Positions 1 to 7,315 are shown, numbered from the stretch's first letter. The stretch is DNA of 7,777 bases from Clostridia bacterium (GCA_017502065.1 JAFVVU010000031.1:1-7777), one strand, 5' to 3'. Notes: generated by a model not told the origin, from the letters alone. A program made the numbers and translations.

Positions 1-585
1 AAAGCATGTGCCGCTTCATACCGTTGGTTCAGAGATACCTTTGGCGGAGATTATAACGGACTGAATGAGCTTGCAGAAGATGTTCCCATAGGTTCTGACG
101 GACTTATATATCATCCGTATTTAAACGGAGAACTTACTCCTTATCAGAACCCCGATTTATGCGGTAGTTTTACCGGAATCAGGTCCAACCACACAAAAGG
201 ACATTTTGCCCGCAGTGTAATGGAAGGAGTCTGTATGTCAATGAAGGATTGTATGCTTGTCCTTGACGATATTGGCATCAAGCATGACGAAAAAGCCGTA
301 GTTATCGGCGGTGGCAGCAAAGGAAAACTTTGGCGCCAGATTCTTGCCGACAGTCTCGGAATTACGCTCATACAAAAAAGCCGCTCTGATTCCTCTTTTG
401 GAAGTGCTATGCTTGCAGGAATTACCGTAGGTATATGGAACTCGCCGAAAGAAGCACTTGATATATGCAATAAAACAGTTTCCGAAACTGTGCCAAATGC
501 AGAAAATACTAAAAAATATGAAAAGCTGTTTGACAGATATAAGAAAATTCAAGCGGCACTTGAACCTATTTACAACGAACAATAA
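1..585 (+). CDS. FGGY-family sugar kinase, xylulokinase-like (C-terminal part; 5' end outside window)
   Basis: Frame 1 is open from the first base to TAA at 583-585 and gives 194 residues, the second half of an FGGY carbohydrate kinase (full members are about 500 residues). These cytoplasmic enzymes use ATP to phosphorylate a ketose or polyol. Seen here: HPYLNGELTP (window residues 38-47), the SFTGI...HTKGHFARSVMEGV stretch (56-77) typical of the start of the C-terminal domain, and the nucleotide-binding segment GGGSKGKLWRQILAD (103-117). The later SSFGSAMLAG (131-140) matches the conserved glycine/alanine segment seen in XylB-like kinases. Resemblance is closest to xylulokinase, but FGGY substrate specificity cannot be read from this half, and the catalytic Asp and sugar site are partly outside. 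The next gene starts 20 bases on, so they are probably co-transcribed. With the isomerase at 1982-3385 it fits an isomerase-kinase pair making a ketose phosphate. Family certain; substrate unknown. Confidence 0.93.
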   Translation, partial: KACAASYRWFRDTFGGDYNGLNELAEDVPIGSDGLIYHPYLNGELTPYQNPDLCGSFTGIRSNHTKGHFARSVMEGVCMSMKDCMLVLDDIGIKHDEKAVVIGGGSKGKLWRQILADSLGITLIQKSRSDSSFGSAMLAGITVGIWNSPKEALDICNKTVSETVPNAENTKKYEKLFDRYKKIQAALEPIYNEQ

Positions 586-605
586 TAAACAACGGGGAAT
601 ACATT

Positions 606-1961
606 ATGAAAATAATTGTATGCGCAAAAATAATAAATGGTGAAATCAATCCCTTTGATGCCTGTGCACTTGAAACTGCACTGCGTCTTTCGAGTGATGT
701 GACAGTTATTTCCATGGCACCACTCTCCGCTCGTCCCGAGCTTGAGCGTCTGACAAGGCTTGGAGCAAAAGTAATTTCACTTACCGACAATGTTTTTGCA
801 GGTTCCGATACACTCGCCACATCATACATATTGTCCTGTGCAATAAACAAACTGGATTACGATTTGATTCTTTGCGGACGGCAGACAACTGACGGCGACA
901 CTGCTCAGGTTGGTCCATGTCTTGCAACTATGCTCGGCATACATCCCATCACCAATGTTCTGGAAATTTCATCCCAAGCAGATAATGAAATTGTATGCCG
1001 GACCAGAATGGGTGAAGAGTCGTCTGCATTTCCTTCTCTTCTTACAATCGAGCGTATATGCGACCTTCGGTTTCCAAGTATTTTTTCAAAACCAGGAACC
1101 GTTGAGGTTTGGGATAGTTTGAAAATTGGTGCAGATATTTCAAGATGTGGACAATCCGGCTCCCCTACACGAGTTTTGAAATCTTTTGAATCAGATAAAG
1201 GTACAAGAAAATGCAAGTTCATCACCATGGATGAACTTGATGGATTGATAAATACGTTAGTGAATCAAAAAAAGCAGGATATTTCTGTTGTCGAAAGCCA
1301 GGTAAAACTTAAAAATGTGTGGGCTGTCGGAACAGAAATAGCAAATGAAGCTTGTGCCATAGCTGAAGATGTAACTTTTATAGATGAAACAGACCCACGT
1401 AAAATTGCAGAGATGGCCCATCTTAAAAAACCTGAAGTTATTCTCTGGAATGCCAATTTGTGGGGACGAAAAAATGCTCCAATCGTTGCAGCTCTTCTTC
1501 AGACGGGACTTTGTGCGGATTGCACCTCACTTGCAACTGACGGGAAAAGGCTTTATATGTACAGACCTGCTTTCGGCGGTAATATAATTGCTAAAATTGA
1601 ATGTAAAACTACTCCTGTCATGGCAACACTTCGAACAACATCCGATTTTTCTGATATTATTGTTTCCGCAGGAAAAGGCGCATCTGATTCTTTTGCAAAA
1701 GTTAAAGCTTTTGCCGATAAATATAATGCTGAGTTATGTGCATCACGTGGACTCGTTGATACAGGAAAAGTCCCCTATCCTATGCAAGTTGGACTTACAG
1801 GTAAAACTGTTGCTCCTAAAATTTATGTTGCTATAGGAATATCGGGTGCTGTGCAGCATACCTGCGGCATAGAAAATGCCGATGTTGTGATTGCTGTAAA
1901 CCCCGATAAGGATGCACGCATTTTTGAATATGCCGATTATGGTATAATAGCTGAATTTTAA
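606..1961 (+). CDS. Fused electron transfer flavoprotein, beta-alpha (FixA-FixB) single chain
   Basis: This 451-residue protein joins both ETF subunits in one frame. ETFs are soluble flavoproteins that take electrons from flavin dehydrogenases and pass them to a quinone reductase or other acceptor. Residues 1 to about 222 are the beta subunit: INPFD (14-18), FAGSDTLATSY (65-74) and the nucleotide-binding CGRQTTDGDTAQVGP (90-104). Residues about 236-345 are the alpha N-terminal domain (GLCADCTSL, RPAFGGNIIA, 319-329). Residues 350-451 are the alpha FAD domain, with SRGLVDTG (380-387), QVGLTGKTVAP (394-404), the IGISGAVQH loop (410-418) and DYGI near the end. Separate subunits total about 580 residues; here the beta N-terminus, the first part of alpha and the alpha C-terminal tail are shortened. 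There is no ATG or Shine-Dalgarno site at the junction, so it is a true fusion. Start chosen at 606 behind GGGGAA (594-599). The redox partner is not in the window. Family assignment is very secure; bifurcating or not is unknown. Confidence 0.93.
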   Translation: MKIIVCAKIINGEINPFDACALETALRLSSDVTVISMAPLSARPELERLTRLGAKVISLTDNVFAGSDTLATSYILSCAINKLDYDLILCGRQTTDGDTAQVGPCLATMLGIHPITNVLEISSQADNEIVCRTRMGEESSAFPSLLTIERICDLRFPSIFSKPGTVEVWDSLKIGADISRCGQSGSPTRVLKSFESDKGTRKCKFITMDELDGLINTLVNQKKQDISVVESQVKLKNVWAVGTEIANEACAIAEDVTFIDETDPRKIAEMAHLKKPEVILWNANLWGRKNAPIVAALLQTGLCADCTSLATDGKRLYMYRPAFGGNIIAKIECKTTPVMATLRTTSDFSDIIVSAGKGASDSFAKVKAFADKYNAELCASRGLVDTGKVPYPMQVGLTGKTVAPKIYVAIGISGAVQHTCGIENADVVIAVNPDKDARIFEYADYGIIAEF

Positions 1962-1970
1962 TTCATTTTA

Positions 1971-1976
1971 AGGAGG
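1971..1976 (+). promoter_or_regulatory. Ribosome binding site of the isomerase gene
   Basis: AGGAGG, a perfect Shine-Dalgarno core, five bases before the ATG at 1982. It is the strongest site in the window by match and fixes the isomerase start. Confidence 0.85.
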
Positions 1977-1981
1977 TTAAA

Positions 1982-3385
1982 ATGTTAAACTACAAATTAA
2001 AAATCGGACTTATTCCCGAAAGAAGATGGCTTGCCGATGCGGCAACAAGAAAGGGCATTTTTGAGCCAAAACGTGCCCAAATGAATAAGGATAATATTAT
2101 ACAGTACATAAAAAATAATTTCGCCGATGAAAACACCGAGTTTACAGACCTTGAATGGCTTAACGACGAAGGTCTTCTTCACGAAAACAATGATGTCGAA
2201 AAAGTTCGCGACTATCTCCTCAAGGAAAAGGTTGATGCCATTTTCATTATCAACTGTAACTTTGGTAACGAAGAAGCAGCAGGTCAGTTGGCAAAACAAC
2301 TGAATCTTCCCGTGTTGCTTTGGGGACCTCAGGATATGGTGTTTGAGGACGACGGCATAAGATATACCGACTGTCAATGCGGACTTTTCGCAATAAGCAA
2401 ACAGCTTAATAGACTTAATGTTCCCTTTTCTTATATCGAAAACTGTCCGGTTGAAGATGAAAGGTTTGCCGAAGGTTTGAAAAAGTTCTTTTCCGTTGTT
2501 ACAATGGTTAAAAACTTCAAAGCTCTTCGTGTAGTTCAGGTCGGCACACGACTTAATCCTTTCAAAAGTGTTATGTATAACGAGCTTGAGCTTACTGAAA
2601 AATTTGGTATCAACATGCAGACTGTAAATATGGCAGTTGCGGCAGATAAGCTTGAAAGAATCTTTAAAGAACGTCGCAACGACCTTGAACTTGGTCTTGT
2701 TGATTTAAAAGAAAAATACGATGTATCAGGACTTGACGACGAGCTTCTTATGAAAATGCTTGCTTTTGTATATTTTTATATTGAAATTTTTGAAGAAACA
2801 AACGCAAGCGTGCTTTCATCCGAATGCTGGACATCAATGCCTCTTGCATTTAATGCAAACCCGTGTCTTGCAATGAGCATTCTTTATGATATGGGATATA
2901 TTGTAACATGCGAATCCGATATTCACGGTGCAATTTCTCAGGCTCTTCTGATGTGTGCTTCAAGAGGAAAAAATCCGCCGCTTTTCGGTGAATTCACCTG
3001 CAAGCATCCAACAAATAAAAATTCCGAATTGTTATGGCATTGCGGTCCATTCCCCTATTCAATGAAAAAGGACGGAGTAAAAGCAAAGCTGTTTAATACA
3101 AAACCAAGTTTCCGTGTTAAAGACGGCGAGTATACGATTGCACGTTTTCAGGGTGAAAAAGGAAACTATACTCTCCTTGGCGGTGAGTTTTCCACAACCG
3201 ACGGACCTCACACCTTTGGTACATATATGTGGGCTGAATTTAAAAATCTTTCTAAACTCGAAAAGAAGCTCATAAATGGTCCGTATATCCACCACATGAG
3301 CGAGGTTTACGGCAACTATGCCGATGCGCTTGAAGAGTTTTGTAAATATATTCCTGAACTTACATTTGACCCGCTTGAAGATTAA
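1982..3385 (+). CDS. L-fucose/L-arabinose isomerase-like protein
   Basis: A 467-residue cytoplasmic protein resembling the L-fucose/L-arabinose isomerase superfamily, metal-dependent enzymes that interconvert aldoses and ketoses. The first 170 residues look like the alpha/beta N-terminal domain (VDAIFIINCNFGNEEAAG, 84-101; LPVLLWGPQD, 109-118). The second half carries the likely active site: SSECW (279-283), TCESDIHGAISQA (309-321), LWHCGP (351-356) and a C-terminal GPYIHHMSEVYG (433-444). By analogy with FucI and AraA, E281, E311 or D313 and a histidine (H353, H437 or H438) are candidate Mn2+ ligands; this is inferred, not aligned. Canonical FucI is about 590 residues and AraA about 500, so this is a shorter, divergent branch of unknown substrate. 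The start is secure: a perfect AGGAGG lies at 1971-1976, five bases before ATG. It lies 20 bases after the ETF and touches the start region of the next gene. With the kinase it could form an isomerase-kinase step. Confidence 0.85.
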   Translation: MLNYKLKIGLIPERRWLADAATRKGIFEPKRAQMNKDNIIQYIKNNFADENTEFTDLEWLNDEGLLHENNDVEKVRDYLLKEKVDAIFIINCNFGNEEAAGQLAKQLNLPVLLWGPQDMVFEDDGIRYTDCQCGLFAISKQLNRLNVPFSYIENCPVEDERFAEGLKKFFSVVTMVKNFKALRVVQVGTRLNPFKSVMYNELELTEKFGINMQTVNMAVAADKLERIFKERRNDLELGLVDLKEKYDVSGLDDELLMKMLAFVYFYIEIFEETNASVLSSECWTSMPLAFNANPCLAMSILYDMGYIVTCESDIHGAISQALLMCASRGKNPPLFGEFTCKHPTNKNSELLWHCGPFPYSMKKDGVKAKLFNTKPSFRVKDGEYTIARFQGEKGNYTLLGGEFSTTDGPHTFGTYMWAEFKNLSKLEKKLINGPYIHHMSEVYGNYADALEEFCKYIPELTFDPLED

Positions 3386-3386
3386 T

Positions 3387-3391
3387 GAGGA
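3387..3391 (+). promoter_or_regulatory. Ribosome binding site deciding the start of the GH110-like gene
   Basis: GAGGA lies eight bases before ATG 3400 and inside the reading frame that would begin at ATG 3385. The 3385 ATG overlaps the preceding stop by one base and has only a weak GAAG upstream. The five extra residues (MRKHS) add nothing recognisable, so 3400 is the likelier start. Confidence 0.7.
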
Positions 3392-3399
3392 AACATTCT

Positions 3400-5028
3400 A
3401 TGAATATTAAAAATGACGGCAGAAAAGATTATATGCCTCTTTTGCTGGATATTCTCAGAACAGCAAAGAACGGCGATACCCTTGTTTTTGAAAGGGGCAC
3501 ATATAACTTTTATCCCGAGCACGCTTTTGAAGTGGAAAGTTGTATTTCAAATCACGATGCAGACGGACTTAAAAAGGTTGCTTTTTTCATAAAAAATATA
3601 GAAAACATTGTTATTGACGGCAACGGCGCAGAGTTCATATTCCATGAAACAATGGTACCGTTCCAGATTGAAAACAGTAAAAACGTGTGTCTGAAAAATT
3701 TCAGCATAGATTATCCTGATGTAATGTATGCCCAAAGCACTGTTTTGGCGTCGGGAAGTGATTTTTGCGATATAAAAATGTTTCCGGGTTCAAATTATCG
3801 CATTGAAAATAATAAGCTTTGCCCTGTTCTTGAGGGAGGTTTTTCCGCTCCGGTACTTACGGCAATGGAATTTGATCCGGTTAATGAATGTGTGGAATAT
3901 AACACCAATAACCGCGATATAAGGGAATGTACGGCAGAGAGTTTGGATAATGGTGTTGTTCGTTTGAAAGGCGAATTTGAAATACCACCTAAAGCCGGTA
4001 ACTTTTTCTTTATGCATTACGGTCAGCGATTTGCAGCAAGTATTTTCATAAATGAAAGTGAAAACACCGAAATTGAAAAAATAACCGTACACACAAGTCG
4101 CGGAATGGGAATATTGGCACAGATTTCAAAGAATATAAATATTACCGATTATAAAGTTACTCCAAGCACCGGAAATTTCGTTACCTGTCAGGGCGACGGA
4201 GCACATTTTGTAAACTGCTGTGGTGATATAGTTCTTGACAGATGCCATATTGAAAAGCAGATGGACGATTCTATGAACTGCCATGGAATATATCTGCAGA
4301 TATACAAAATTGTTGATGACAACAAAGTTATTGCAAAATCCGTGCATCAGCAGCAACAAGGCGTGCCGATGTTCCGAAATGGAGATACTGCAGAATTTAT
4401 CCGTACCGATTGTATGGTAACACAGGGTTCCAGCAAAATAAAAAATGTTGATTTGGTTAGCCATTCCGTAATGATCTTGGAATTTGAGGATACTCTTCCC
4501 GATACAATCAACGAAGGTGACTGTATTGAAAACATTACTCTTTCACCAAATCTTACGGTTAAAAATTCTTATTTTGGCAAAAACCGTGCCCGCGGACTTA
4601 TACTGACTACCTGCGGTAAAATTCTTATTGAAGGAAACACCTTTGAAAAAGCAGGATGTGCAATGAAGATGGCAGGAAATCCTCTCTTCTGGTTTGAATC
4701 AGGAAGAGTCCAGGATGTAACCGTACGAAATAATACGTTTATTGACTGCAATGCAAATGACAGATGGGGCAAGGCAGTAATTGATATTGTCCCGGCTGTA
4801 AAATATCCTGATGCACAGTTAGGTTTTGTTCACGAGAATATCCTTATTGAAAACAATACGTTCAGGGTATTTGATATGGGTCTTGTGTATGCTACGCTTA
4901 CCAATAATCTTGTTGTAAGAAATAATAAATATGAAAAAACAAACACATACCCCCGAAAAGGCATTGTAAACGAGCATGTTACGCTTATTGAATGCGGAAC
5001 AACGGATATACAGACCAATTGGGATTAA
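3400..5028 (+). CDS. GH110-like parallel beta-helix glycosidase (putative alpha-1,3-galactosidase), cytoplasmic
   Basis: A 542-residue protein made of beta-helix turns (repeated IENIVIDGNG, ILIEGNTFE, VTVRNNTF, ILIENNTFR patterns). It resembles glycoside hydrolase family 110, inverting enzymes that remove terminal alpha-1,3-galactose (blood group B, Gal-alpha-1,3-Gal, lambda-carrageenan fragments). GH110-like landmarks in order: GDGAHFVNCCGDI (265-277), the acidic pair in KQMDDSMNCHG (286-296), NRARGL (395-400) and FWFESGRVQDV (430-440). D266, D289 and D290 are my candidates for the catalytic acids, from their position in these motifs. There is no signal peptide: the N-terminus is charged (MNIKNDGRKD), so the enzyme should act inside the cell on imported oligosaccharide, whereas many known family members are exported. 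Start: an in-frame ATG at 3385 overlaps the isomerase stop, but GAGGA (3387-3391) sits eight bases before ATG 3400, which I prefer. It could instead be a related beta-helix enzyme with another specificity. Confidence 0.72.
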   Translation: MNIKNDGRKDYMPLLLDILRTAKNGDTLVFERGTYNFYPEHAFEVESCISNHDADGLKKVAFFIKNIENIVIDGNGAEFIFHETMVPFQIENSKNVCLKNFSIDYPDVMYAQSTVLASGSDFCDIKMFPGSNYRIENNKLCPVLEGGFSAPVLTAMEFDPVNECVEYNTNNRDIRECTAESLDNGVVRLKGEFEIPPKAGNFFFMHYGQRFAASIFINESENTEIEKITVHTSRGMGILAQISKNINITDYKVTPSTGNFVTCQGDGAHFVNCCGDIVLDRCHIEKQMDDSMNCHGIYLQIYKIVDDNKVIAKSVHQQQQGVPMFRNGDTAEFIRTDCMVTQGSSKIKNVDLVSHSVMILEFEDTLPDTINEGDCIENITLSPNLTVKNSYFGKNRARGLILTTCGKILIEGNTFEKAGCAMKMAGNPLFWFESGRVQDVTVRNNTFIDCNANDRWGKAVIDIVPAVKYPDAQLGFVHENILIENNTFRVFDMGLVYATLTNNLVVRNNKYEKTNTYPRKGIVNEHVTLIECGTTDIQTNWD

Positions 5029-5153
5029 TAAATATCCCCTACGCTATATAGTTGATATATTTAAAAGATACCAAAAAGGTATGTACCCAAACAGCACTGT
5101 AAGACAGACAGTCTTTATGTGATAAAAAAATATTAATAAAGGAGACAAGAAAA
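5029..5153 (+). promoter_or_regulatory. Longest intergenic gap: possible extended -10 promoter and small leader hairpins
   Basis: This 125-base A+T-rich gap is three to twelve times longer than the other gaps in the cluster. It holds a candidate extended -10 element, TGATATATT (5053-5061), with no clear -35 box. It overlaps a short inverted repeat, ATATA (5046-5050) and TATAT (5056-5060). A transcript starting near 5068 would begin with the hairpin ATACC (5068-5072), AAAAA loop, GGTAT (5078-5082). Two mutually exclusive five-pair hairpins follow: ACTGT (5096-5100) with ACAGT (5108-5112), or AAGAC (5101-5105) with GTCTT (5111-5115). None is followed by a terminator-like T run. A strong AAAGGAG (5138-5144) precedes the binding-protein start. 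A separate promoter would fit the usual need for more binding protein than enzymes, but this is inferred from weak motifs. Confidence 0.3.
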
Positions 5154-6437
5154 ATGAAAAAAGTGTTATGTTTAATCCTCGCAGCTCTTATGCTCTTTGC
5201 AGTAACAGGCTGTAACAACAACACCGCTTCCACTCAAACAGTTAAACTTGGTATGGCAGGCGGCAGCTCTAATACACCGCAGGAAATTATTGACGGTTTT
5301 GTAGCTGAATATGGTCAAAAGTACAACATTGAAATCGATGATACCCCCTGGGGTGAGTTCAAAACAAAACTTAACCTCGGTATCGCATCAGGTACAGCTC
5401 CGGCACTTTACCTTATGGACTCAGGTTACGTTGCCGATGCCGGTTATTCCGGAGCCAACGTAGACCTCAAACCGTTAATCGACAGAGACATTAATGTTGA
5501 TGAATATGTATCTGCTATTCTTTCAGGTACAGATAAAGACGGTCATGTTTGGGGTGTTCCTCATGCTATGAATGCAGTTATGGTTTACTACAACAAAGAT
5601 TTGTTTGACAAAAAAGGCGTAGCATATCCTACAGCTGACTGGACATGGGATGATATGGTTGAAAAAGCTAAAGCTCTTTCTTATGACGAAGACGGCGATG
5701 GTAAAAATGACTTTTTCGGCATTAACTGGTCAACAAACATTACAGCCGGCTGGCTCCCGATGATGCTTTCATTCGGTCTTGAACCGATTGATGAAACTTA
5801 CACAAAAGCTCAGCTTAATACACCCGAAGTTAAAGATACTTGGGATATATATCGCACCTGGAAATACGATATGAAAATTATGCCCGACCGTGACTTTGGT
5901 ATGCTTTATCCAAACTGGTGGCAGGGAAAAGTTGCTATGACACTGGCTGCAGCATCTAACATCCAGGTATTTAACGACAACTCTTCTGACCTCAACTACG
6001 ACATTCAGGTAGTTCCTGCAGGCCCTGGTGGAAATCAGAACTGCGTATATGTTCCTAACATGTGGGCTATCTATAACAGAGCAGACCAGACATCTCAGGA
6101 TGTTGCATGGGAATTCATTAAATACTACTACAGCACCGAATCACAGAATATATGTGCTAAATACAACAAAGGCGGATTCCCGCTTAAAAAATCCGTTTAC
6201 GAAAACATGGGCGAAACAAAGCCTGCTAACATCAAAGGTATTATCGAAGGTATCGACCAGAGAGGTCATACGCTTGCTGAAGGCCCGGGTTGGGGTGAAT
6301 GGAGAACTGTTGTAGATAAAGCATATGCTGACTACGTAAGTGATGCACCTACAAAACCTCTTGATCAGATTCTTGCTGACACACAGAAGGAAGTTCAGAG
6401 AGTTCTTGATGAAGAAAACGCACAATCAGCTCAGTAA
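5154..6437 (+). CDS. ABC transporter sugar-binding lipoprotein (extracellular solute-binding protein family 1)
   Basis: A 427-residue lipoprotein that would capture a sugar or oligosaccharide outside the membrane and deliver it to an ABC importer. The N-terminus is a clear lipoprotein signal: MKK, a hydrophobic stretch, then the lipobox VTGC with Cys20 as the lipidation site, followed by an Asn/Thr/Ser linker. The mature protein shows family 1 features: WGEFKTKLNLGIASGTAP (66-83), a segment reading HVWGVPHAMNAVMVYYNKDL (131-150), TADWTWDDM (160-168), and DEDGDGKND (178-186), a calcium-loop-like motif common in these proteins. Trp-rich segments (NWW, 254-256; GWGEWRTV, 379-386) are typical sugar-stacking candidates. 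Codons favour C-ending forms such as AAC more than the neighbouring enzyme genes, consistent with high expression. AAAGGAG at 5138-5144 fixes the start. No permease or ATPase gene lies beside it in the window, which is unusual; they must be farther out or shared. Confidence 0.93.
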   Translation: MKKVLCLILAALMLFAVTGCNNNTASTQTVKLGMAGGSSNTPQEIIDGFVAEYGQKYNIEIDDTPWGEFKTKLNLGIASGTAPALYLMDSGYVADAGYSGANVDLKPLIDRDINVDEYVSAILSGTDKDGHVWGVPHAMNAVMVYYNKDLFDKKGVAYPTADWTWDDMVEKAKALSYDEDGDGKNDFFGINWSTNITAGWLPMMLSFGLEPIDETYTKAQLNTPEVKDTWDIYRTWKYDMKIMPDRDFGMLYPNWWQGKVAMTLAAASNIQVFNDNSSDLNYDIQVVPAGPGGNQNCVYVPNMWAIYNRADQTSQDVAWEFIKYYYSTESQNICAKYNKGGFPLKKSVYENMGETKPANIKGIIEGIDQRGHTLAEGPGWGEWRTVVDKAYADYVSDAPTKPLDQILADTQKEVQRVLDEENAQSAQ

Positions 6438-6467
6438 TATAAAGAATTACACATAGTCAAAATGTTT

Positions 6468-6473
6468 GAGGAG
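6468..6473 (+). promoter_or_regulatory. Ribosome binding site deciding the start of the TIM-barrel gene
   Basis: GAGGAG with seven bases to ATG 6481. It overlaps the alternative in-frame TTG at 6466-6468, which therefore cannot be the used start. Confidence 0.85.
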
Positions 6474-6480
6474 ATTTATA

Positions 6481-7305
6481 ATGTATAATAACAAAATAGG
6501 TACAATCAGAAAACTTTCTAAAATTCTTGATGAAGGCACAGATAAAATCAAAGACCTGGGTCTCGAAACCATTCAACTCAGTTGCTGGGAACCTGAGCTT
6601 TATACCCAGGAAACCGCCGATAAGCTCAAGTCCATGCTTGGAGACAGCCTTGAAATTACTTCTGTATGGGCAGGCTGGACAGGTGGTCCCCGAAACTGGA
6701 ATTTTATAGACGGTCCTTACACACTTGGTATTGTACCGGAAGCATATCGTGCACATAGATTACAAGAAATCATTGAGGCTGCTAAATTTGCCAAAATGCT
6801 TGGTGTTAAAGAGGTTGCAACACACGTTGGCTTTATCCCCGAACAGCCCGCAAGCGAACTTTACAGAGTCGTTATGCGTAATATCCGCTACATTGCAGAA
6901 GAGCTTGATAAAATGGGCCTAAATTTCAATTTTGAAACCGGACAGGAAACACCGGTAACCCTTATGCGTATGATTACGGATGTTGATATGCCTAATGTCG
7001 GTATTAACCTTGACCCGGCAAACCTTATTATGTACGGAAAGGGCAACCCCGTTGATGCACTTGATCTGTTTAAAGGTAAAATCCGTGGTGTACATATTAA
7101 AGACGGAGATTATCCGACTGATTTTTATGCACTTGGCGCAGAACGCGTTGTAGGCGAAGGCACGGTTAATTTTGATGTATTTCTCCCAAAACTTCTCAAA
7201 CAAGGATATACAGGCGATTTATATATTGAACGTGAAATCAGCGGCGACCAGCAGATTGCTGATATCAAAAAAACCATTGCTTATGTAAAAGAATTAATGA
7301 AATGA
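6481..7305 (+). CDS. Sugar phosphate isomerase/epimerase-type TIM-barrel protein
   Basis: A 274-residue protein of the xylose isomerase-like TIM-barrel family (AP endonuclease 2 superfamily), cytoplasmic and normally divalent-metal dependent. Four candidate metal ligands sit where the family has them: E152 in NFETGQ, D178 in NLDPAN, H205 in GVHIKDG and E250 in YIERE, with H115 (THVGF) as a further active-site histidine. VGEGTVNF (224-231) is also a common family segment. Members act on free or phosphorylated sugars, inositols and keto-sugars, and some cleave glycosides of 3-keto-sugars, so specificity cannot be assigned. The next gene is a Gfo/Idh/MocA oxidoreductase ten bases on, a pairing frequent in sugar and inositol catabolism. 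Start: a TTG at 6466 is in frame, but it lies within the Shine-Dalgarno region GAGGAG (6468-6473), so ATG 6481 is the start. Family is very sure; reaction is not. Confidence 0.9.
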   Translation: MYNNKIGTIRKLSKILDEGTDKIKDLGLETIQLSCWEPELYTQETADKLKSMLGDSLEITSVWAGWTGGPRNWNFIDGPYTLGIVPEAYRAHRLQEIIEAAKFAKMLGVKEVATHVGFIPEQPASELYRVVMRNIRYIAEELDKMGLNFNFETGQETPVTLMRMITDVDMPNVGINLDPANLIMYGKGNPVDALDLFKGKIRGVHIKDGDYPTDFYALGAERVVGEGTVNFDVFLPKLLKQGYTGDLYIEREISGDQQIADIKKTIAYVKELMK

Positions 7306-7315
7306 GGTGCCCGAT

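Noticed and set aside
144..470. Minus-strand open frames of 60-126 codons opposite the kinase, ETF, isomerase, GH110-like and TIM-barrel genes
   Set aside because: They lie wholly opposite strongly supported genes and read as low-complexity, Cys/Phe/Ile-rich sequence with no recognisable domain.
1227..1319. A separate start for an ETF alpha gene inside 606-1961
   Set aside because: ATG 1227 and GTG 1317 lack a well-spaced Shine-Dalgarno site and the frame is continuous, so one fused chain is the better reading.
3385..3399. Upstream ATG start for the GH110-like gene overlapping the isomerase stop
   Set aside because: The ribosome binding site lies after this ATG and is correctly spaced for ATG 3400; translational coupling from 3385 cannot be fully excluded.
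5096..5120. Rho-independent terminator between the GH110-like gene and the binding protein
   Set aside because: The stems are only five pairs and are followed by at most three T residues, so termination is not supported.
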